NCBI GenBank assembly: GCA_002395085.1
Contig: DGVV01000081.1
Coordinates: forward strand, 1 to 64,000
Direction: 5' to 3'
Length of the DNA stretch: 64,000 bases
DNA from: Ruminococcus sp. UBA4275
GTDB lineage: Bacteria; Bacillota; Clostridia; Oscillospirales; Ruminococcaceae
The notes beneath the pieces are model-generated. The model ran no database searches and had not been told where the DNA came from. It saw nothing but the letters and a program-made list of their open reading frames with translations. How positions within the stretch are numbered: the stretch's first letter is position 1; each line of letters begins with the position of its first letter. Of this stretch, positions 36,486-44,396 are shown in pieces. A program made the position numbers and the translations under genes.

Positions 36486-36740
36486 ATGAATTTCTATTGC
36501 AGATGCGGTTTCCGTTTCCATGATAATACGGACGATCTCTATTTCAAAGGCAGGCTGATTGCCGATCAGGACTAGAACAGTCTGTGGAATTATATTGATA
36601 ATGGCATCAAAAGCGGGGAAGATCCCTGCGGCAATATCTGGAAGCTGTTTCCGCGGAGTATGTTCCAGTGCCCGGAACGCGGCAGACTCTATATTGATTC
36701 TGAGAATCAACGGAAAACAGGAATTTTCATGGTATCGTAA
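36486..36740 (+). pseudogene. small zinc-ribbon-like gene interrupted by an in-frame amber codon
   Basis: One frame runs from the ATG at 36486 (MNFYCRCGFRFHDNTDDLYF) to a TAA at 36738-36740, broken only by TAG at 36573-36575 (codon 30, IADQD-stop-NSLWNYIDNG). The part after the stop reads like normal protein (SGEDPCGNIWKLFPRSMFQC, then PERGRLYIDSENQR). The first half has CxC and the second half has CPERG where a zinc ribbon would have CPxCG, so a cysteine also seems lost. Two lesions in one reading frame point to decay. Read-through, a sequencing error or a split gene are alternatives. alaX follows after 24 bases. Confidence 0.65.
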
Positions 36741-36764
36741 CCAATAAGAAAGGGGTATGCAGAT

Positions 36765-38000
36765 ATGCAGACAAAAAAATTATTCGATCAGGACAGCTAT
36801 CTCCGCGAGTTTACGGCAGTCGTGCTGTCTTGCGAGCCGCTTGCCGACGCAAAAAAGCGCAGTGACGGTGCTGCATTTGCCGTTATGCTTGATCAGACGG
36901 CTTTCTTCCCGGAGGGCGGCGGCCAGACCGCCGATACCGGTACACTGGAACAGCGCGAACCGGCAGATGATCCGGAACTCGCCGCTGACGGCGTATATAA
37001 ATGTGTCAACGGTGCTACCGTTGTGGATGTGCAGGAGGTCGGCGGCGAAATTCTGCACTATACAGATGCTCCCCTGCCGGTCGGCGCTGAACTGTTCGGT
37101 AAGCTGAACTGGGAGGAGCGCTTCCGCAAAATGCAGAATCATACCGGCGAACACATCGTCTCCGGCATCGTTCATGAGATGTTTGGTTACGATAATGTCG
37201 GCTTCCACCTCGGCACAGACGGCGTCACTGTGGATTTCAACGGTGTCCTCACGGATGAGGATCTGGCTGCCGTCGAGAAACGTGCCAACGAAGCCGTCGG
37301 TCAGAATGTACCGGTTACGGTTTCCTATCCGACGCCGGAGGAGTGTGCCGCGCTGGATTACCGCTCCAAGCTGGATCTCACAGATAATATCCGCATTGTA
37401 ACAGTCGAGGGCTGGGACGTCTGTGCCTGCTGCGCCCCGCACGTCAGTCAGTCGGGTGCAGTCGGCGGTATCAAGCTGCTGAGCTGCGAAAACTGGAAGA
37501 CCGGTGTCCGCATCCGGATGCTTTGCGGCATGGATGCGCTGGAGGATTACGCTGCACGTCTGGAGAATACCCGCCGCATTTCCAATCTGCTCTCTGTGCC
37601 GCAGCTTGAAACCGCAGATGCAGTTGAGCGGCTGATGCGGACGCAGGCTGCCGAACGTGAAGAAACAGCAAAACTGCGCCGCGCCCTGCTGGACAGCAAA
37701 ATTGCCGCCCTGCATGAAACGGACGGCAATCTGGTCATCTTTGAGGATATGCTGGATAATAACGGTCTGCGCAATCTGGTGAACGCAGGCGTCCTGCTGG
37801 CAGGCGGGATCTGCGGTGGATTCTGCGGCAATGATACCGACGGCTACCGTTATATCATCGGCAGCAGAAATATCCCGCTGCGTGCATGGGCAAAGACATT
37901 CAACACCGCTCTTGACGGCAGAGGCGGCGGATCTGAGGAAATGATTCAGGGATCGGTCAAAGCAACAGCAGATGCCATCCGCAGCTATCTCGGCGTCTGA
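36765..38000 (+). CDS. AlaX-type alanyl-tRNA editing protein
   Basis: A free-standing trans-editing enzyme that hydrolyses mischarged Ser- or Gly-tRNA-Ala, 411 residues (long AlaX form). There is an N-terminal beta-barrel related to the end of AlaRS (FFPEGGGQTADTG, about 43-55). The editing site has the zinc motif NHTGEHIVSG (HxxxH, about 126-135) with CACCAPH near 221. The C-terminal DHHA1-like domain has GGICGGFCG and GRGGGSEEMIQGS. AlaRS catalytic motifs are absent. It lies just downstream of the interrupted gene and may share its promoter. Confidence 0.92.
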   Translation: MQTKKLFDQDSYLREFTAVVLSCEPLADAKKRSDGAAFAVMLDQTAFFPEGGGQTADTGTLEQREPADDPELAADGVYKCVNGATVVDVQEVGGEILHYTDAPLPVGAELFGKLNWEERFRKMQNHTGEHIVSGIVHEMFGYDNVGFHLGTDGVTVDFNGVLTDEDLAAVEKRANEAVGQNVPVTVSYPTPEECAALDYRSKLDLTDNIRIVTVEGWDVCACCAPHVSQSGAVGGIKLLSCENWKTGVRIRMLCGMDALEDYAARLENTRRISNLLSVPQLETADAVERLMRTQAAEREETAKLRRALLDSKIAALHETDGNLVIFEDMLDNNGLRNLVNAGVLLAGGICGGFCGNDTDGYRYIIGSRNIPLRAWAKTFNTALDGRGGGSEEMIQGSVKATADAIRSYLGV

Positions 38001-38017
38001 ACGCCTCTTATCATCCG

Positions 38018-38167
38018 AAAAAAAGTGGCTCTGCCGTTGGCACAGCAGAGCCGATTCTTGAAGGTTGTAACAATGGACTTCCCAGTCGCGATTACTGAAA
38101 CACATTTCCACAAGATCCGCGTTACCGTCCCCCGTGCCTGACTCACGTTCTTCGGTTTCGCTTCACT
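38018..38167 (-). ncRNA. candidate small RNA, about 150 nt
   Basis: Antisense to the alaX-corA gap there is a promoter (38174-38202) followed about 115 bases later by a textbook terminator: GGCTCTGC with GCAGAGCC, then TTTTTTT at 38024-38018. No reading frame with a ribosome site lies between. Internal pairing is visible (GACT with AGTC; GATCTTG with CAAGAATC, one mismatch). I cannot assign it to a known RNA family from memory. Confidence 0.6.
38027..38052 (-). terminator. terminator of the candidate small RNA
   Basis: 8-bp perfect stem with a 10-base loop and a T7 tract on the minus strand. On the plus strand only GATTCTTG follows, so it would be a poor terminator for alaX. Confidence 0.75.
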
Positions 38168-38173
38168 GTCCAT

Positions 38174-38202
38174 AGTATACATGATTGCTTCGGAAAAATC
38201 AA
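38174..38202 (-). promoter_or_regulatory. promoter of the candidate small RNA
   Basis: Minus strand: TTGATT, 17-base spacer, TATACT. Confidence 0.7.
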
Positions 38203-38317
38203 CCGTTTTCCCGAAACTGTCAACACTTTGCCCCTGCTTTGACAACGCTTTGTCACCTGATTGCAACTTTTCCCGAAAGTTGTTACAAATCTCTCATGTC
38301 GGGAGGCGTCAATCGCT

Positions 38318-39247
38318 ATGATGCACTTTTATAAAACCACCGAATCCGGTCTCAGCCAGCTGGAACGTGCTGAACCCGGCTGCTGGATTTCCGTATTTGA
38401 ACCGACACCGGAGGAAATCAGCATTCTGACAGATGAATTCGGTCTGGATGTCGGATTTGTCCGATCCTGCCTCGATGAGGAGGAGTCCTCCCGTGTAGAA
38501 CGTGAGGATAAGCAGACCCTCATCATTGTGGATACTGCCGTTGCAGAAAAACTCGAAAGTGAAACCGTGCAGTTTTACACCGTCCCGCTTGGCATCATCA
38601 ACACATCCGATTATGTCTTCACAATTTCGCTGCGGCGCAATCAGGTGCTTGCTGCGATGGCGGACGGCAAAATTACCAACATCAATACGGTCTTCCGGAC
38701 GCGCTTCATTCTACAGGTTCTGATGCGGATTTCCGCAGGCTTCGTTTATTACCTCAAACAGATCGACAAAATCTCCTATTCTATGGAAAAAGAGCTGAGC
38801 GGTGCAATGAAGAATCAGGAAATTGTGCAGCTTATGGGACTGGAAAAATCGCTGGTCTATTTCACCACATCCCTGAAAGCCAACCTCGTAACCATTGACA
38901 AAATTCAGCGCGGCAGAGTGCTGAAACTCTATCCGGAAGATGAAGACCTCATGGATGATGTCGGCATTGAATTCCGGCAGGCATCGGAGATGGCAGGCAT
39001 CTACAGCGGCGTTCTCTCCGCAATGATGGATGCATTCTCTTATGTCGTCGCAAATAATCAGAATGCCGTCATGTGGCGCTTGACGATTGTTACGGTCATC
39101 ATCGAAATCCCGAATATCGTGTTCGCATTCTACGGCATCAACACCGACACACTCCCCTTCCGGCAAAGCTGGGTATATGCGTGTATCGTCGCAGTCGTCG
39201 CAACGGCAATCGTTGCAGGTGTCCTTTGGAAATACCGGAAATTCTGA
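38318..39247 (+). CDS. corA: CorA-family divalent cation transporter
   Basis: A 309-residue 2-TM-GxN protein that forms a pentameric Mg2+/Co2+ channel. The start at 38318 follows GGGAGG. A long cytoplasmic alpha/beta and helical funnel is followed by two C-terminal TM helices. The signature between them is YGIN (in FAFYGINTDTLPF) rather than the usual YGMN; the Gly and Asn are kept. A short basic tail KYRKF ends the protein. A small membrane protein gene follows after 19 bases. Confidence 0.92.
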   Translation: MMHFYKTTESGLSQLERAEPGCWISVFEPTPEEISILTDEFGLDVGFVRSCLDEEESSRVEREDKQTLIIVDTAVAEKLESETVQFYTVPLGIINTSDYVFTISLRRNQVLAAMADGKITNINTVFRTRFILQVLMRISAGFVYYLKQIDKISYSMEKELSGAMKNQEIVQLMGLEKSLVYFTTSLKANLVTIDKIQRGRVLKLYPEDEDLMDDVGIEFRQASEMAGIYSGVLSAMMDAFSYVVANNQNAVMWRLTIVTVIIEIPNIVFAFYGINTDTLPFRQSWVYACIVAVVATAIVAGVLWKYRKF

Positions 39248-39266
39248 AAGATACAAAGGTGATTTT

Positions 39267-39422
39267 ATGCTGAAATTACTCGGACCGGACAACGACCTTT
39301 ACCGCAGCGGAAAGATTACAAAATGGGGCTGGATTGTCATGCTGATTTCATCCGTTTTCGGATTCTGTATCTTTCTCGCCGGCAGAAAAGCCTACGGTCG
39401 GGCAATCCGCAGCCGGAAATAA
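39267..39422 (+). CDS. small one-TM protein downstream of corA
   Basis: 51 residues starting MLKLLGPDNDLYRSGKITKW, one hydrophobic helix (IVMLISSVFGFCIFLAG) and a basic tail (AIRSRK). AAAGGTG lies 6 bases before the ATG. The close spacing suggests co-expression with corA. Its last 75 bases overlap the end of the convergent transglutaminase-like gene. Function unknown. Confidence 0.6.
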   Translation: MLKLLGPDNDLYRSGKITKWGWIVMLISSVFGFCIFLAGRKAYGRAIRSRK

Positions 39423-40022
39423 TGCCGCGGCTTCCCTGACTGCGGCGGCATAGCTGTATCTGCCGCCCGCAGCCGCTGGATAAGATTCTGTATCCCATGA
39501 ATGGGTTCGGCACATCTCTGCATCTGACAGCAGAAACCAAACGTGTTCCGGCGATGCTGTCTCTGAAGAAGGCGTGTCCCAGGTACAGTCAATATGATAC
39601 CATGTCCCGCACAGCATTGCCAGATTCCATGCGTGCGGAATACCGTTCGCTGTCCCCTGCACAATCATGCAGCGGATACCTGCCGCTCCCGCAAGCAATG
39701 CAAATGCCGCCGCGTAGCCGTCACAGACTGCGCGGCGGTTTATAATTGTACCGTAAGCACTGTGACAGTCCGCAGCATCTGCATCATAGGTACAGCGGCG
39801 AATCAGATGATCATGCGCCAGCAGCAGACGTACCGCAGGAGGATAATCCGAAACACATTCTGCCCAGCGCATTGCATACACTTTCGCAGATGCATCCCGC
39901 AGCGCCGCAGGCAAATAGGGGGTCTGCATGAAAAAAACACGCTTTTTCTGCCGCATCGCAAGCGGAATCAGCATCAGCAGCATAACAAAGAAAACTGCCG
40001 CAGCACGTCTGATTGGCTGCAT
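39348..40022 (-). CDS. transglutaminase-like (papain-fold) membrane or secreted protein
   Basis: A 224-residue protein with an N-terminal hydrophobic segment (AAAVFFVMLLMLIPLAM) that serves as signal or anchor. The transglutaminase-like core carries the Cys-His-Asp triad: RRAVCDGYAAAF, IPHAWNLAML, YHIDCTWD. Relatives act as peptidases or cross-linking enzymes on the cell surface; the substrate is unknown. The start at 40022 (MQPIRRAA) is preceded by GGGGGAG at 8 bases. Its C-terminal 75 bases overlap the convergent small gene after corA, which is unusual for this otherwise loosely packed stretch. Confidence 0.8.
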   Translation of the reverse strand: MQPIRRAAAVFFVMLLMLIPLAMRQKKRVFFMQTPYLPAALRDASAKVYAMRWAECVSDYPPAVRLLLAHDHLIRRCTYDADAADCHSAYGTIINRRAVCDGYAAAFALLAGAAGIRCMIVQGTANGIPHAWNLAMLCGTWYHIDCTWDTPSSETASPEHVWFLLSDAEMCRTHSWDTESYPAAAGGRYSYAAAVREAAALFPAADCPTVGFSAGEKDTESENG

Positions 40023-40121
40023 CCGGACTTCTCCCCCTTCGGATTTCATTGTGCTATCTAACAAAGCTTAAGAGCCAGAGAAAAAAAATTTGTGCAAGTA
40101 TGCGTTTTTTGCGTTTTCCTA

Positions 40122-40150
40122 TTGCCAAAAGGACGAAAATAGTGTAAAAT
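40122..40150 (+). promoter_or_regulatory. promoter of efp
   Basis: TTGCCA, 17-base spacer, TAAAAT, about 52 bases before efp. The stretch 40023-40121 holds no gene. Confidence 0.6.
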
Positions 40151-40201
40151 AAGTCTATATGGAATGATTCGGTTCATTCAATTGATTTTGGAGGTATACA
40201 C

Positions 40202-40759
40202 ATGATTTCAGCAGGCGATTTTCGCAATGGCATGACTTTTGAGATGGACGGCCAGGTCGTTCAGGTCATCGAGTTCCAGCACGTTAAGCCGGGCAAGGGC
40301 GCTGCCTTCGTCCGCACCAAGTACAAGAACGTCATCACCGGCGCTGTCGTTGAGACTTCTTTCAACCCGACAGCAAAATTCCCGACCGCTTTTGTCGAGC
40401 GCAAGGATATGCAGTACAGCTATTCTGACGGCGACCTCTTCTACTTCATGGATATGGAGACCTATGAGCAGGTTCCGATCAGCAAGGATGTCATCGGCAA
40501 CAACCTCGACTTTGTCAAGGAAGAGGAAATCGTGAAGGTTCTTTCCTACAAGGGCAATGTGTTCGGCATCGAGCCGCCGTTCTTCGTCGAGCTGGAGGTT
40601 ACCTCTACTGAGCCGGGCGTCAAGGGCAACACTGCTACCAACGCAACTAAGCCGGCAGTCGTCGAGACCGGCGCTGAGATCCGTGTCCCGCTGTTCATCA
40701 ACGAGGGCGACAAGATCCGCATCGACACCCGTACCCGTGAATACATGGAGCGCGCATAA
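40202..40759 (+). CDS. efp: translation elongation factor P
   Basis: Rescues ribosomes stalled at polyproline stretches, 185 residues. The KOW-like N-domain carries the modified-lysine loop in [10 protein letters not shown]; two OB domains follow with [19 protein letters not shown] at the end. GGAGG precedes the ATG. Codon use is that of a highly expressed gene. A CD1247-like gene follows after 50 bases, a neighbourhood common in clostridia. Confidence 0.97.
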   Translation: MISAGDFRNGMTFEMDGQVVQVIEFQHVKPGKGAAFVRTKYKNVITGAVVETSFNPTAKFPTAFVERKDMQYSYSDGDLFYFMDMETYEQVPISKDVIGNNLDFVKEEEIVKVLSYKGNVFGIEPPFFVELEVTSTEPGVKGNTATNATKPAVVETGAEIRVPLFINEGDKIRIDTRTREYMERA

Positions 40760-40809
40760 TTGCTCTTACCTGCGCATCTGCGCGAAATTTACCAGAAAGG
40801 AAGATCATC

Positions 40810-41370
40810 ATGAAGCTGACTGAGAAGCTTGCGTATATGAAGGGCCTGCTGGACGGTATGGAGCTGGACGGCTCTACCAAAGAGGGCAAGGCAATCCTGC
40901 AAATGGCAGAGGTCATGGAGGAGATGGGCGTTTATATCGACGACCTTCAGTCTCAGGTTGACGAGCTGACAGAGCTTTGCGATTTGCTGGATCATGATCT
41001 CGGTGAGGTCGAATCTGATCTCTATGAAGATGACGAGGATGATGACGACAATCCCGATGACGAGGACGACGATCTTCCCCTCGGTGAGGTTCTCCCCTAC
41101 GACTATCATGATGATGATGATTCCATGTTCGCCTTGGATGACGACGATGACGATGAATACGATGAAGAACAGTATCTCGTCAGATGCCCCAGCTGCGGGG
41201 AAACCGTCACGCTGAGCGATGATGAGCTTGCTGAGGGCAGCATGGAATGCCCGCATTGCGGCGAGCTGCTCGAATTCAATTACAATGACATTGACTTCGA
41301 GACGGTCTCTGAGGATTCCGATGAGGAAGACGCTGAGGAGAACGAGCAGGAGGATGACAGCAACGAGTAA
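40810..41370 (+). CDS. CD1247 N-terminal domain family acidic zinc-ribbon protein
   Basis: 186 residues. An N-terminal helical unit (MKLTEKLAYMKGLLDGMELD to about 65) matches the CD1247 N-terminal domain. It is followed by very acidic runs (DDEDDDDNPDDEDDD) and a zinc ribbon RCPSCGETVTL/ECPHCGELLEF (about 127-158), then another acidic tail. Function is unknown; the location after efp suggests a link to translation (inference). AAAGGAAG gives the start. Confidence 0.85.
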   Translation: MKLTEKLAYMKGLLDGMELDGSTKEGKAILQMAEVMEEMGVYIDDLQSQVDELTELCDLLDHDLGEVESDLYEDDEDDDDNPDDEDDDLPLGEVLPYDYHDDDDSMFALDDDDDDEYDEEQYLVRCPSCGETVTLSDDELAEGSMECPHCGELLEFNYNDIDFETVSEDSDEEDAEENEQEDDSNE

Positions 41371-41397
41371 TCCTTGCTGCTTCTGCATTTTACATTT

Positions 41398-41590
41398 GTT
41401 TCAGGGCGAGGTGCAATTCCTCACCGGCGGTGACAGTCCGCGAACCGTTTCATACGGCTGAACCGGTGCAATTCCGGTACCGACGGTATAGTCCGGATGG
41501 AAGAAACAGATTGTACAGCAAACGGCTATGCCGGAAAACTGCACGATCCGCGCCCGTGAACGCTTTTTGTTCACGGGCGCGTTTTCTTCT
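41398..41590 (+). ncRNA. FMN riboswitch (RFN element) with terminator
   Basis: The conserved blocks AGGGCGAGGTGCAATTCC, CACCGGCGGTGACAGTCC, CCGGTGCAATTCCGGTACCG and ACGGTATAGTCCGGATGG are all visible in order. An intrinsic terminator follows at 41549-41590 (CGCGCCCGTGAACG with its complement, then TTTTCTTC). FMN binding should switch off the riboflavin transporter gene downstream. Confidence 0.97.
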
Positions 41591-41630
41591 GATGAAGCCC
41601 CCGATCTTTTATCAGAAAGGAATTTGAACC

Positions 41631-42320
41631 ATGAAAAAGAATGCTGCTGTTATGAATCCGCCAGTTCAGACTCGCACAGACTCTGCAACCAGACGACTTG
41701 TCATTCTCGCGCTGCTCAGTGCAATCGGCTATGTCTCGATGCTCTTTATCAAGATTCCGGTTATCTCTTTCCTCAGCTATGAGCCGAAGGATATTTTCCT
41801 TGTGCTTGCCGGCTTCCTGTACGGCCCGCTTGCTGCCCTCGCCTGCTGCGTTGTTACCGGCGTGCTGGAACTGCTGATCAGCTCAACCGGTCTCATAGGC
41901 ATGATCATGAACATTGTCGCGAGCGCGGCATTCGCCTGCACGGCGTCGTTCATCTACAAAAAACGCCGCGATGTCACAGGTGCAATGATCGGTCTGGTTT
42001 GCAGCGTTGCCGCCATGACAGTGATGATGCTGCTCTGGAATTATCTGATCTCGCCGCTTTATATGGGTGTCTCCCGCGAACAGATTGTTCCGATGCTTAC
42101 AACGATGTTCCTGCCGTTCAATCTGCTGAAAGCAGGAATCAATGCCATGCTGACGCTTCTGCTGTATCGCCCGTTTATGCGCGTGCTGCAAATGTGCGGC
42201 TACCCGGTTGGCGATCACCTCTCGGAAAGAAAAACATCGAATATAGCGGTGTATATCGTTGCAGCGCTGCTGCTTTGCGTCTGCATTGGCGTGGTGTATT
42301 ATCTCAATCACAGCGCGTAA
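41631..42320 (+). CDS. ribU: riboflavin ECF transporter substrate-binding component
   Basis: S-component of an energy-coupling-factor transporter, 229 residues with about six TM helices: ILALLSAIGYVSMLFI, DIFLVLAGFLYGPLAALA, IMNIVASAAFA and others. The FMN riboswitch directly upstream identifies riboflavin as the substrate. The ATP-binding modules are not in this window and are probably shared. Its TAA (42318-42320) abuts the stop of the convergent sigK gene with no spacer. Confidence 0.93.
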   Translation: MKKNAAVMNPPVQTRTDSATRRLVILALLSAIGYVSMLFIKIPVISFLSYEPKDIFLVLAGFLYGPLAALACCVVTGVLELLISSTGLIGMIMNIVASAAFACTASFIYKKRRDVTGAMIGLVCSVAAMTVMMLLWNYLISPLYMGVSREQIVPMLTTMFLPFNLLKAGINAMLTLLLYRPFMRVLQMCGYPVGDHLSERKTSNIAVYIVAALLLCVCIGVVYYLNHSA

Positions 42321-43016
42321 TCACGAAATACCGCCGTTTTCGTAAGCATCCCGCAATACTGAGAGCGCGTGTTTCTCGATCCGCGAGACATAAGAACGGC
42401 TGATGTGCAGCGTCTGTGCAACTTCCCGCTGTGTCTGCGCCGGATACCCCATCAGCCCGTACCGCCGGACTATGACTGTCCACTCACGCGCAGAAAGCCG
42501 TGTCTCCAGATAATGGTAAAGCTGCTTCTGCTGCATCGACTGCTCGACCTGTTCTTCCAGATCACAGCCATCGGGCATAATGTCCAGCAGCGTCAGCGCG
42601 TTGCCATCCTTATCATATTCCAAAGGATCGTCGAAGAAAACTTCTCCGGCGGTCTTTTTCTTTGCGCGATAGTGCATCAGAATCTCATTTTCGATACACC
42701 TGCTGGCGTATGTCGCGAAGCGTGCGCCCTTCTCCTGCCGGAAGGTCTGTACCGCTTTGATCAGTCCAAGTGTGCCAATCGAGATCAGTTCTTCCTGTTC
42801 ACGTTCCGGCGAATAGAATTTCTTGGTAATGTGTGCAACCAGTCTCAGGTTATGCGAAATCAGCATCTGCCTAGCTGCGTCATCGCCTTCTGCCATGCGC
42901 CGGATACAGTCATCTTCCTCTGATTTGCTCAAGGGCTGCGGAAACGCTGCTGCATGATCAACGTGCAGCAAAAAGAATGTAAATTGACCGAAAAGCCCGG
43001 ATAATACTCCCAGCAT
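42321..43016 (-). CDS. sigK: sporulation RNA polymerase sigma factor SigK-like
   Basis: A 231-residue sigma-70 factor resembling mother-cell sigma-K. A short hydrophobic pro-sequence-like N-terminus (MLGVLSGLFGQFTFFLLHV) precedes FPQPLSKSEEDDCIRRM. Region 2 has DDAARQMLISHNLRLVAHIT and EELISIGTLGLIKAVQTF; region 4 has REVAQTLHISRSYVSRIEKHAL. The gene is intact, not split by a skin-type element. It suggests the organism can sporulate or descends from sporulators. SigE is the alternative family member. Confidence 0.85.
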   Translation of the reverse strand: MLGVLSGLFGQFTFFLLHVDHAAAFPQPLSKSEEDDCIRRMAEGDDAARQMLISHNLRLVAHITKKFYSPEREQEELISIGTLGLIKAVQTFRQEKGARFATYASRCIENEILMHYRAKKKTAGEVFFDDPLEYDKDGNALTLLDIMPDGCDLEEQVEQSMQQKQLYHYLETRLSAREWTVIVRRYGLMGYPAQTQREVAQTLHISRSYVSRIEKHALSVLRDAYENGGIS

Positions 43017-43065
43017 CTTCTCACCGCCTTCACCAGATCTTATGCAGCAAAAAAAGTTCTTAGCA

Positions 43066-43103
43066 CAAAAACGGCGGCATCCCCGCGAAAGGGATACCGC
43101 CGC
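43066..43103 (-). terminator. terminator of the scaffoldin operon
   Basis: Minus strand: GGCGGTATCCC pairs with GGGATGCCGCC, followed by GTTTTTG. Confidence 0.85.
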
Positions 43104-43118
43104 AATAGAGCTGTTCGA

Positions 43119-44372
43119 TCAGAGTGACACGATCTTGCGCAGCAAAATCATGACATCCAGAATCGTCAGAATACCGTCTCCGTCGAAATCACACGCAAGC
43201 AATGCTCCATCTTCCGGTTCAGGTTCTTCTTTAGATTTACACTCTGTAATGAACACAACAAAGCAAACCACATCTGCTACTGACTTCTTTCCATCGCCGT
43301 TGACATCAACGATTTCCTGCGGATTGACCGCCGTCGTGACCGTGGATTCGGTCGTTGTGGTCTTGGATGTTGTCGTCTTGGATGTTGTCGTCTTGGATGT
43401 TGTCGTCCTGGATGTTGTGGTGGTGAGAGATGTCGTCGTAACCACCGGCTTATCCGGGCTCAGCTTGATTGTCTTCGTTTCACCGCTGATGCCGATGAGT
43501 TCCGGTGTGCCGTCCACAGCTTCTACAGTGAATTTCATTTCCATCTCATCAGACGTTTTCCTGATTACACTGAATTCCAGTGTCAGCAGCAGACCCGTCT
43601 CTGTATGGACTTCTGTATCGTCCCAGACAAAGTACATCGGCTGATGCATCGGATCTTCTCCGGGATCAAACTCTGCACCTTCAAACAACAGATTGGCAGG
43701 TGTTTCCTCCAACTGAAATACACTGTTGTCGTATTCAACGCCCAGACGCAGTGCGGTCACACCGGGGTTCACATCCAGATAAACCGGAACCTGAAAGCGC
43801 GTTGCATAAGGCACAGCATCTGTCGGAGTCTCCGCGTGCAGACTGCCCGCAGCAATCAGCACGCCGCCGTCAGCAGCAGAAAACGGCACATCTGCCAAAT
43901 CCTTGTTGATTGCGGCATCCACATTCACAGAGACCACAGCGCTGCCGGCAGCACCTTCCAGTACCTCAAATTGCAGGTAAACAAGATCTGCTGCAACGAT
44001 CAGATCCTCAGCACCGACACTGTCCCACACGAGATAGAACGGGTTCGCACTCAGATCATTGCCGGCGAGAAACTCAGCACCTTCTAAGCTTCCGCCATTC
44101 TCAGCACCGGTCAGCTTCAGCTTGGAGGCGTCATAGCGAACGGAAAGCCGCATCGCTGCAACGCCCGGATTCTCGTCCAGCATAACCGGAACGGAAACCG
44201 TTTCGCCTGCTTTCGCAGTCACAGTCCCGACGGACAGGCTTCCAGTCAGCAGTTCGTCATCCGCAGCCATCGCTGCGCTGTCTGCTGCTGAAAAAACGCC
44301 CGTCCCGCAGAACAATCCAACTGACAGACTGAATGCCGAAAGAACAGACACAATACGTTTAAACATTGTCAT
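43119..44372 (-). CDS. scaffoldin with two cohesins and a C-terminal dockerin
   Basis: Secreted 417-residue protein. Signal peptide to about residue 36 (MTMFKRIVSVLSAFSLSVGL; an ATG two codons later is also possible after GGAGG). Cohesin 1 (about 42-170) has VTAKAGETVSVPVMLDENPG and MRLSVRYDASKLKL. Cohesin 2 (about 177-305) has FQVPVYLDVNPGVTALRLGV. A Thr/Ser/Lys linker built from TTTSK repeats leads to a dockerin (about 353-417: VDVNGDGKKSVADV, CDFDGDGILTILDV). It can bind two dockerin proteins and dock onto a further scaffold. It follows the NPCBM-dockerin gene at 24 bases in the same operon. Confidence 0.9.
   Translation of the reverse strand: MTMFKRIVSVLSAFSLSVGLFCGTGVFSAADSAAMAADDELLTGSLSVGTVTAKAGETVSVPVMLDENPGVAAMRLSVRYDASKLKLTGAENGGSLEGAEFLAGNDLSANPFYLVWDSVGAEDLIVAADLVYLQFEVLEGAAGSAVVSVNVDAAINKDLADVPFSAADGGVLIAAGSLHAETPTDAVPYATRFQVPVYLDVNPGVTALRLGVEYDNSVFQLEETPANLLFEGAEFDPGEDPMHQPMYFVWDDTEVHTETGLLLTLEFSVIRKTSDEMEMKFTVEAVDGTPELIGISGETKTIKLSPDKPVVTTTSLTTTTSRTTTSKTTTSKTTTSKTTTTESTVTTAVNPQEIVDVNGDGKKSVADVVCFVVFITECKSKEEPEPEDGALLACDFDGDGILTILDVMILLRKIVSL
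43361..43420. repeat. 15-bp tandem repeat in the scaffoldin linker
   Basis: Four units of TCTTGGATGTTGTCG (the fourth with two changes) lie head to tail in the linker coding region. On the coding strand each unit adds five residues of the TTTSK type. Since 15 is a multiple of three, changes in copy number would alter linker length without frameshift. Confidence 0.9.
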
Positions 44373-44396
44373 TTCTCCTCCGTTTCGGCAAATGGC

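Noticed and set aside
36573..36575. Amber codon as pyrrolysine or other recoding
   Set aside because: No pyl genes in the window, and the downstream part also lost a zinc-ribbon Cys; simple decay is the better explanation.
42321..43016. A skin-type element or split sigK
   Set aside because: The sigma factor frame is continuous with regions 2 and 4 in place.
43361..43420. CRISPR-like short repeat
   Set aside because: Units are directly adjacent without spacers and encode the Thr-rich linker; it is a coding minisatellite.
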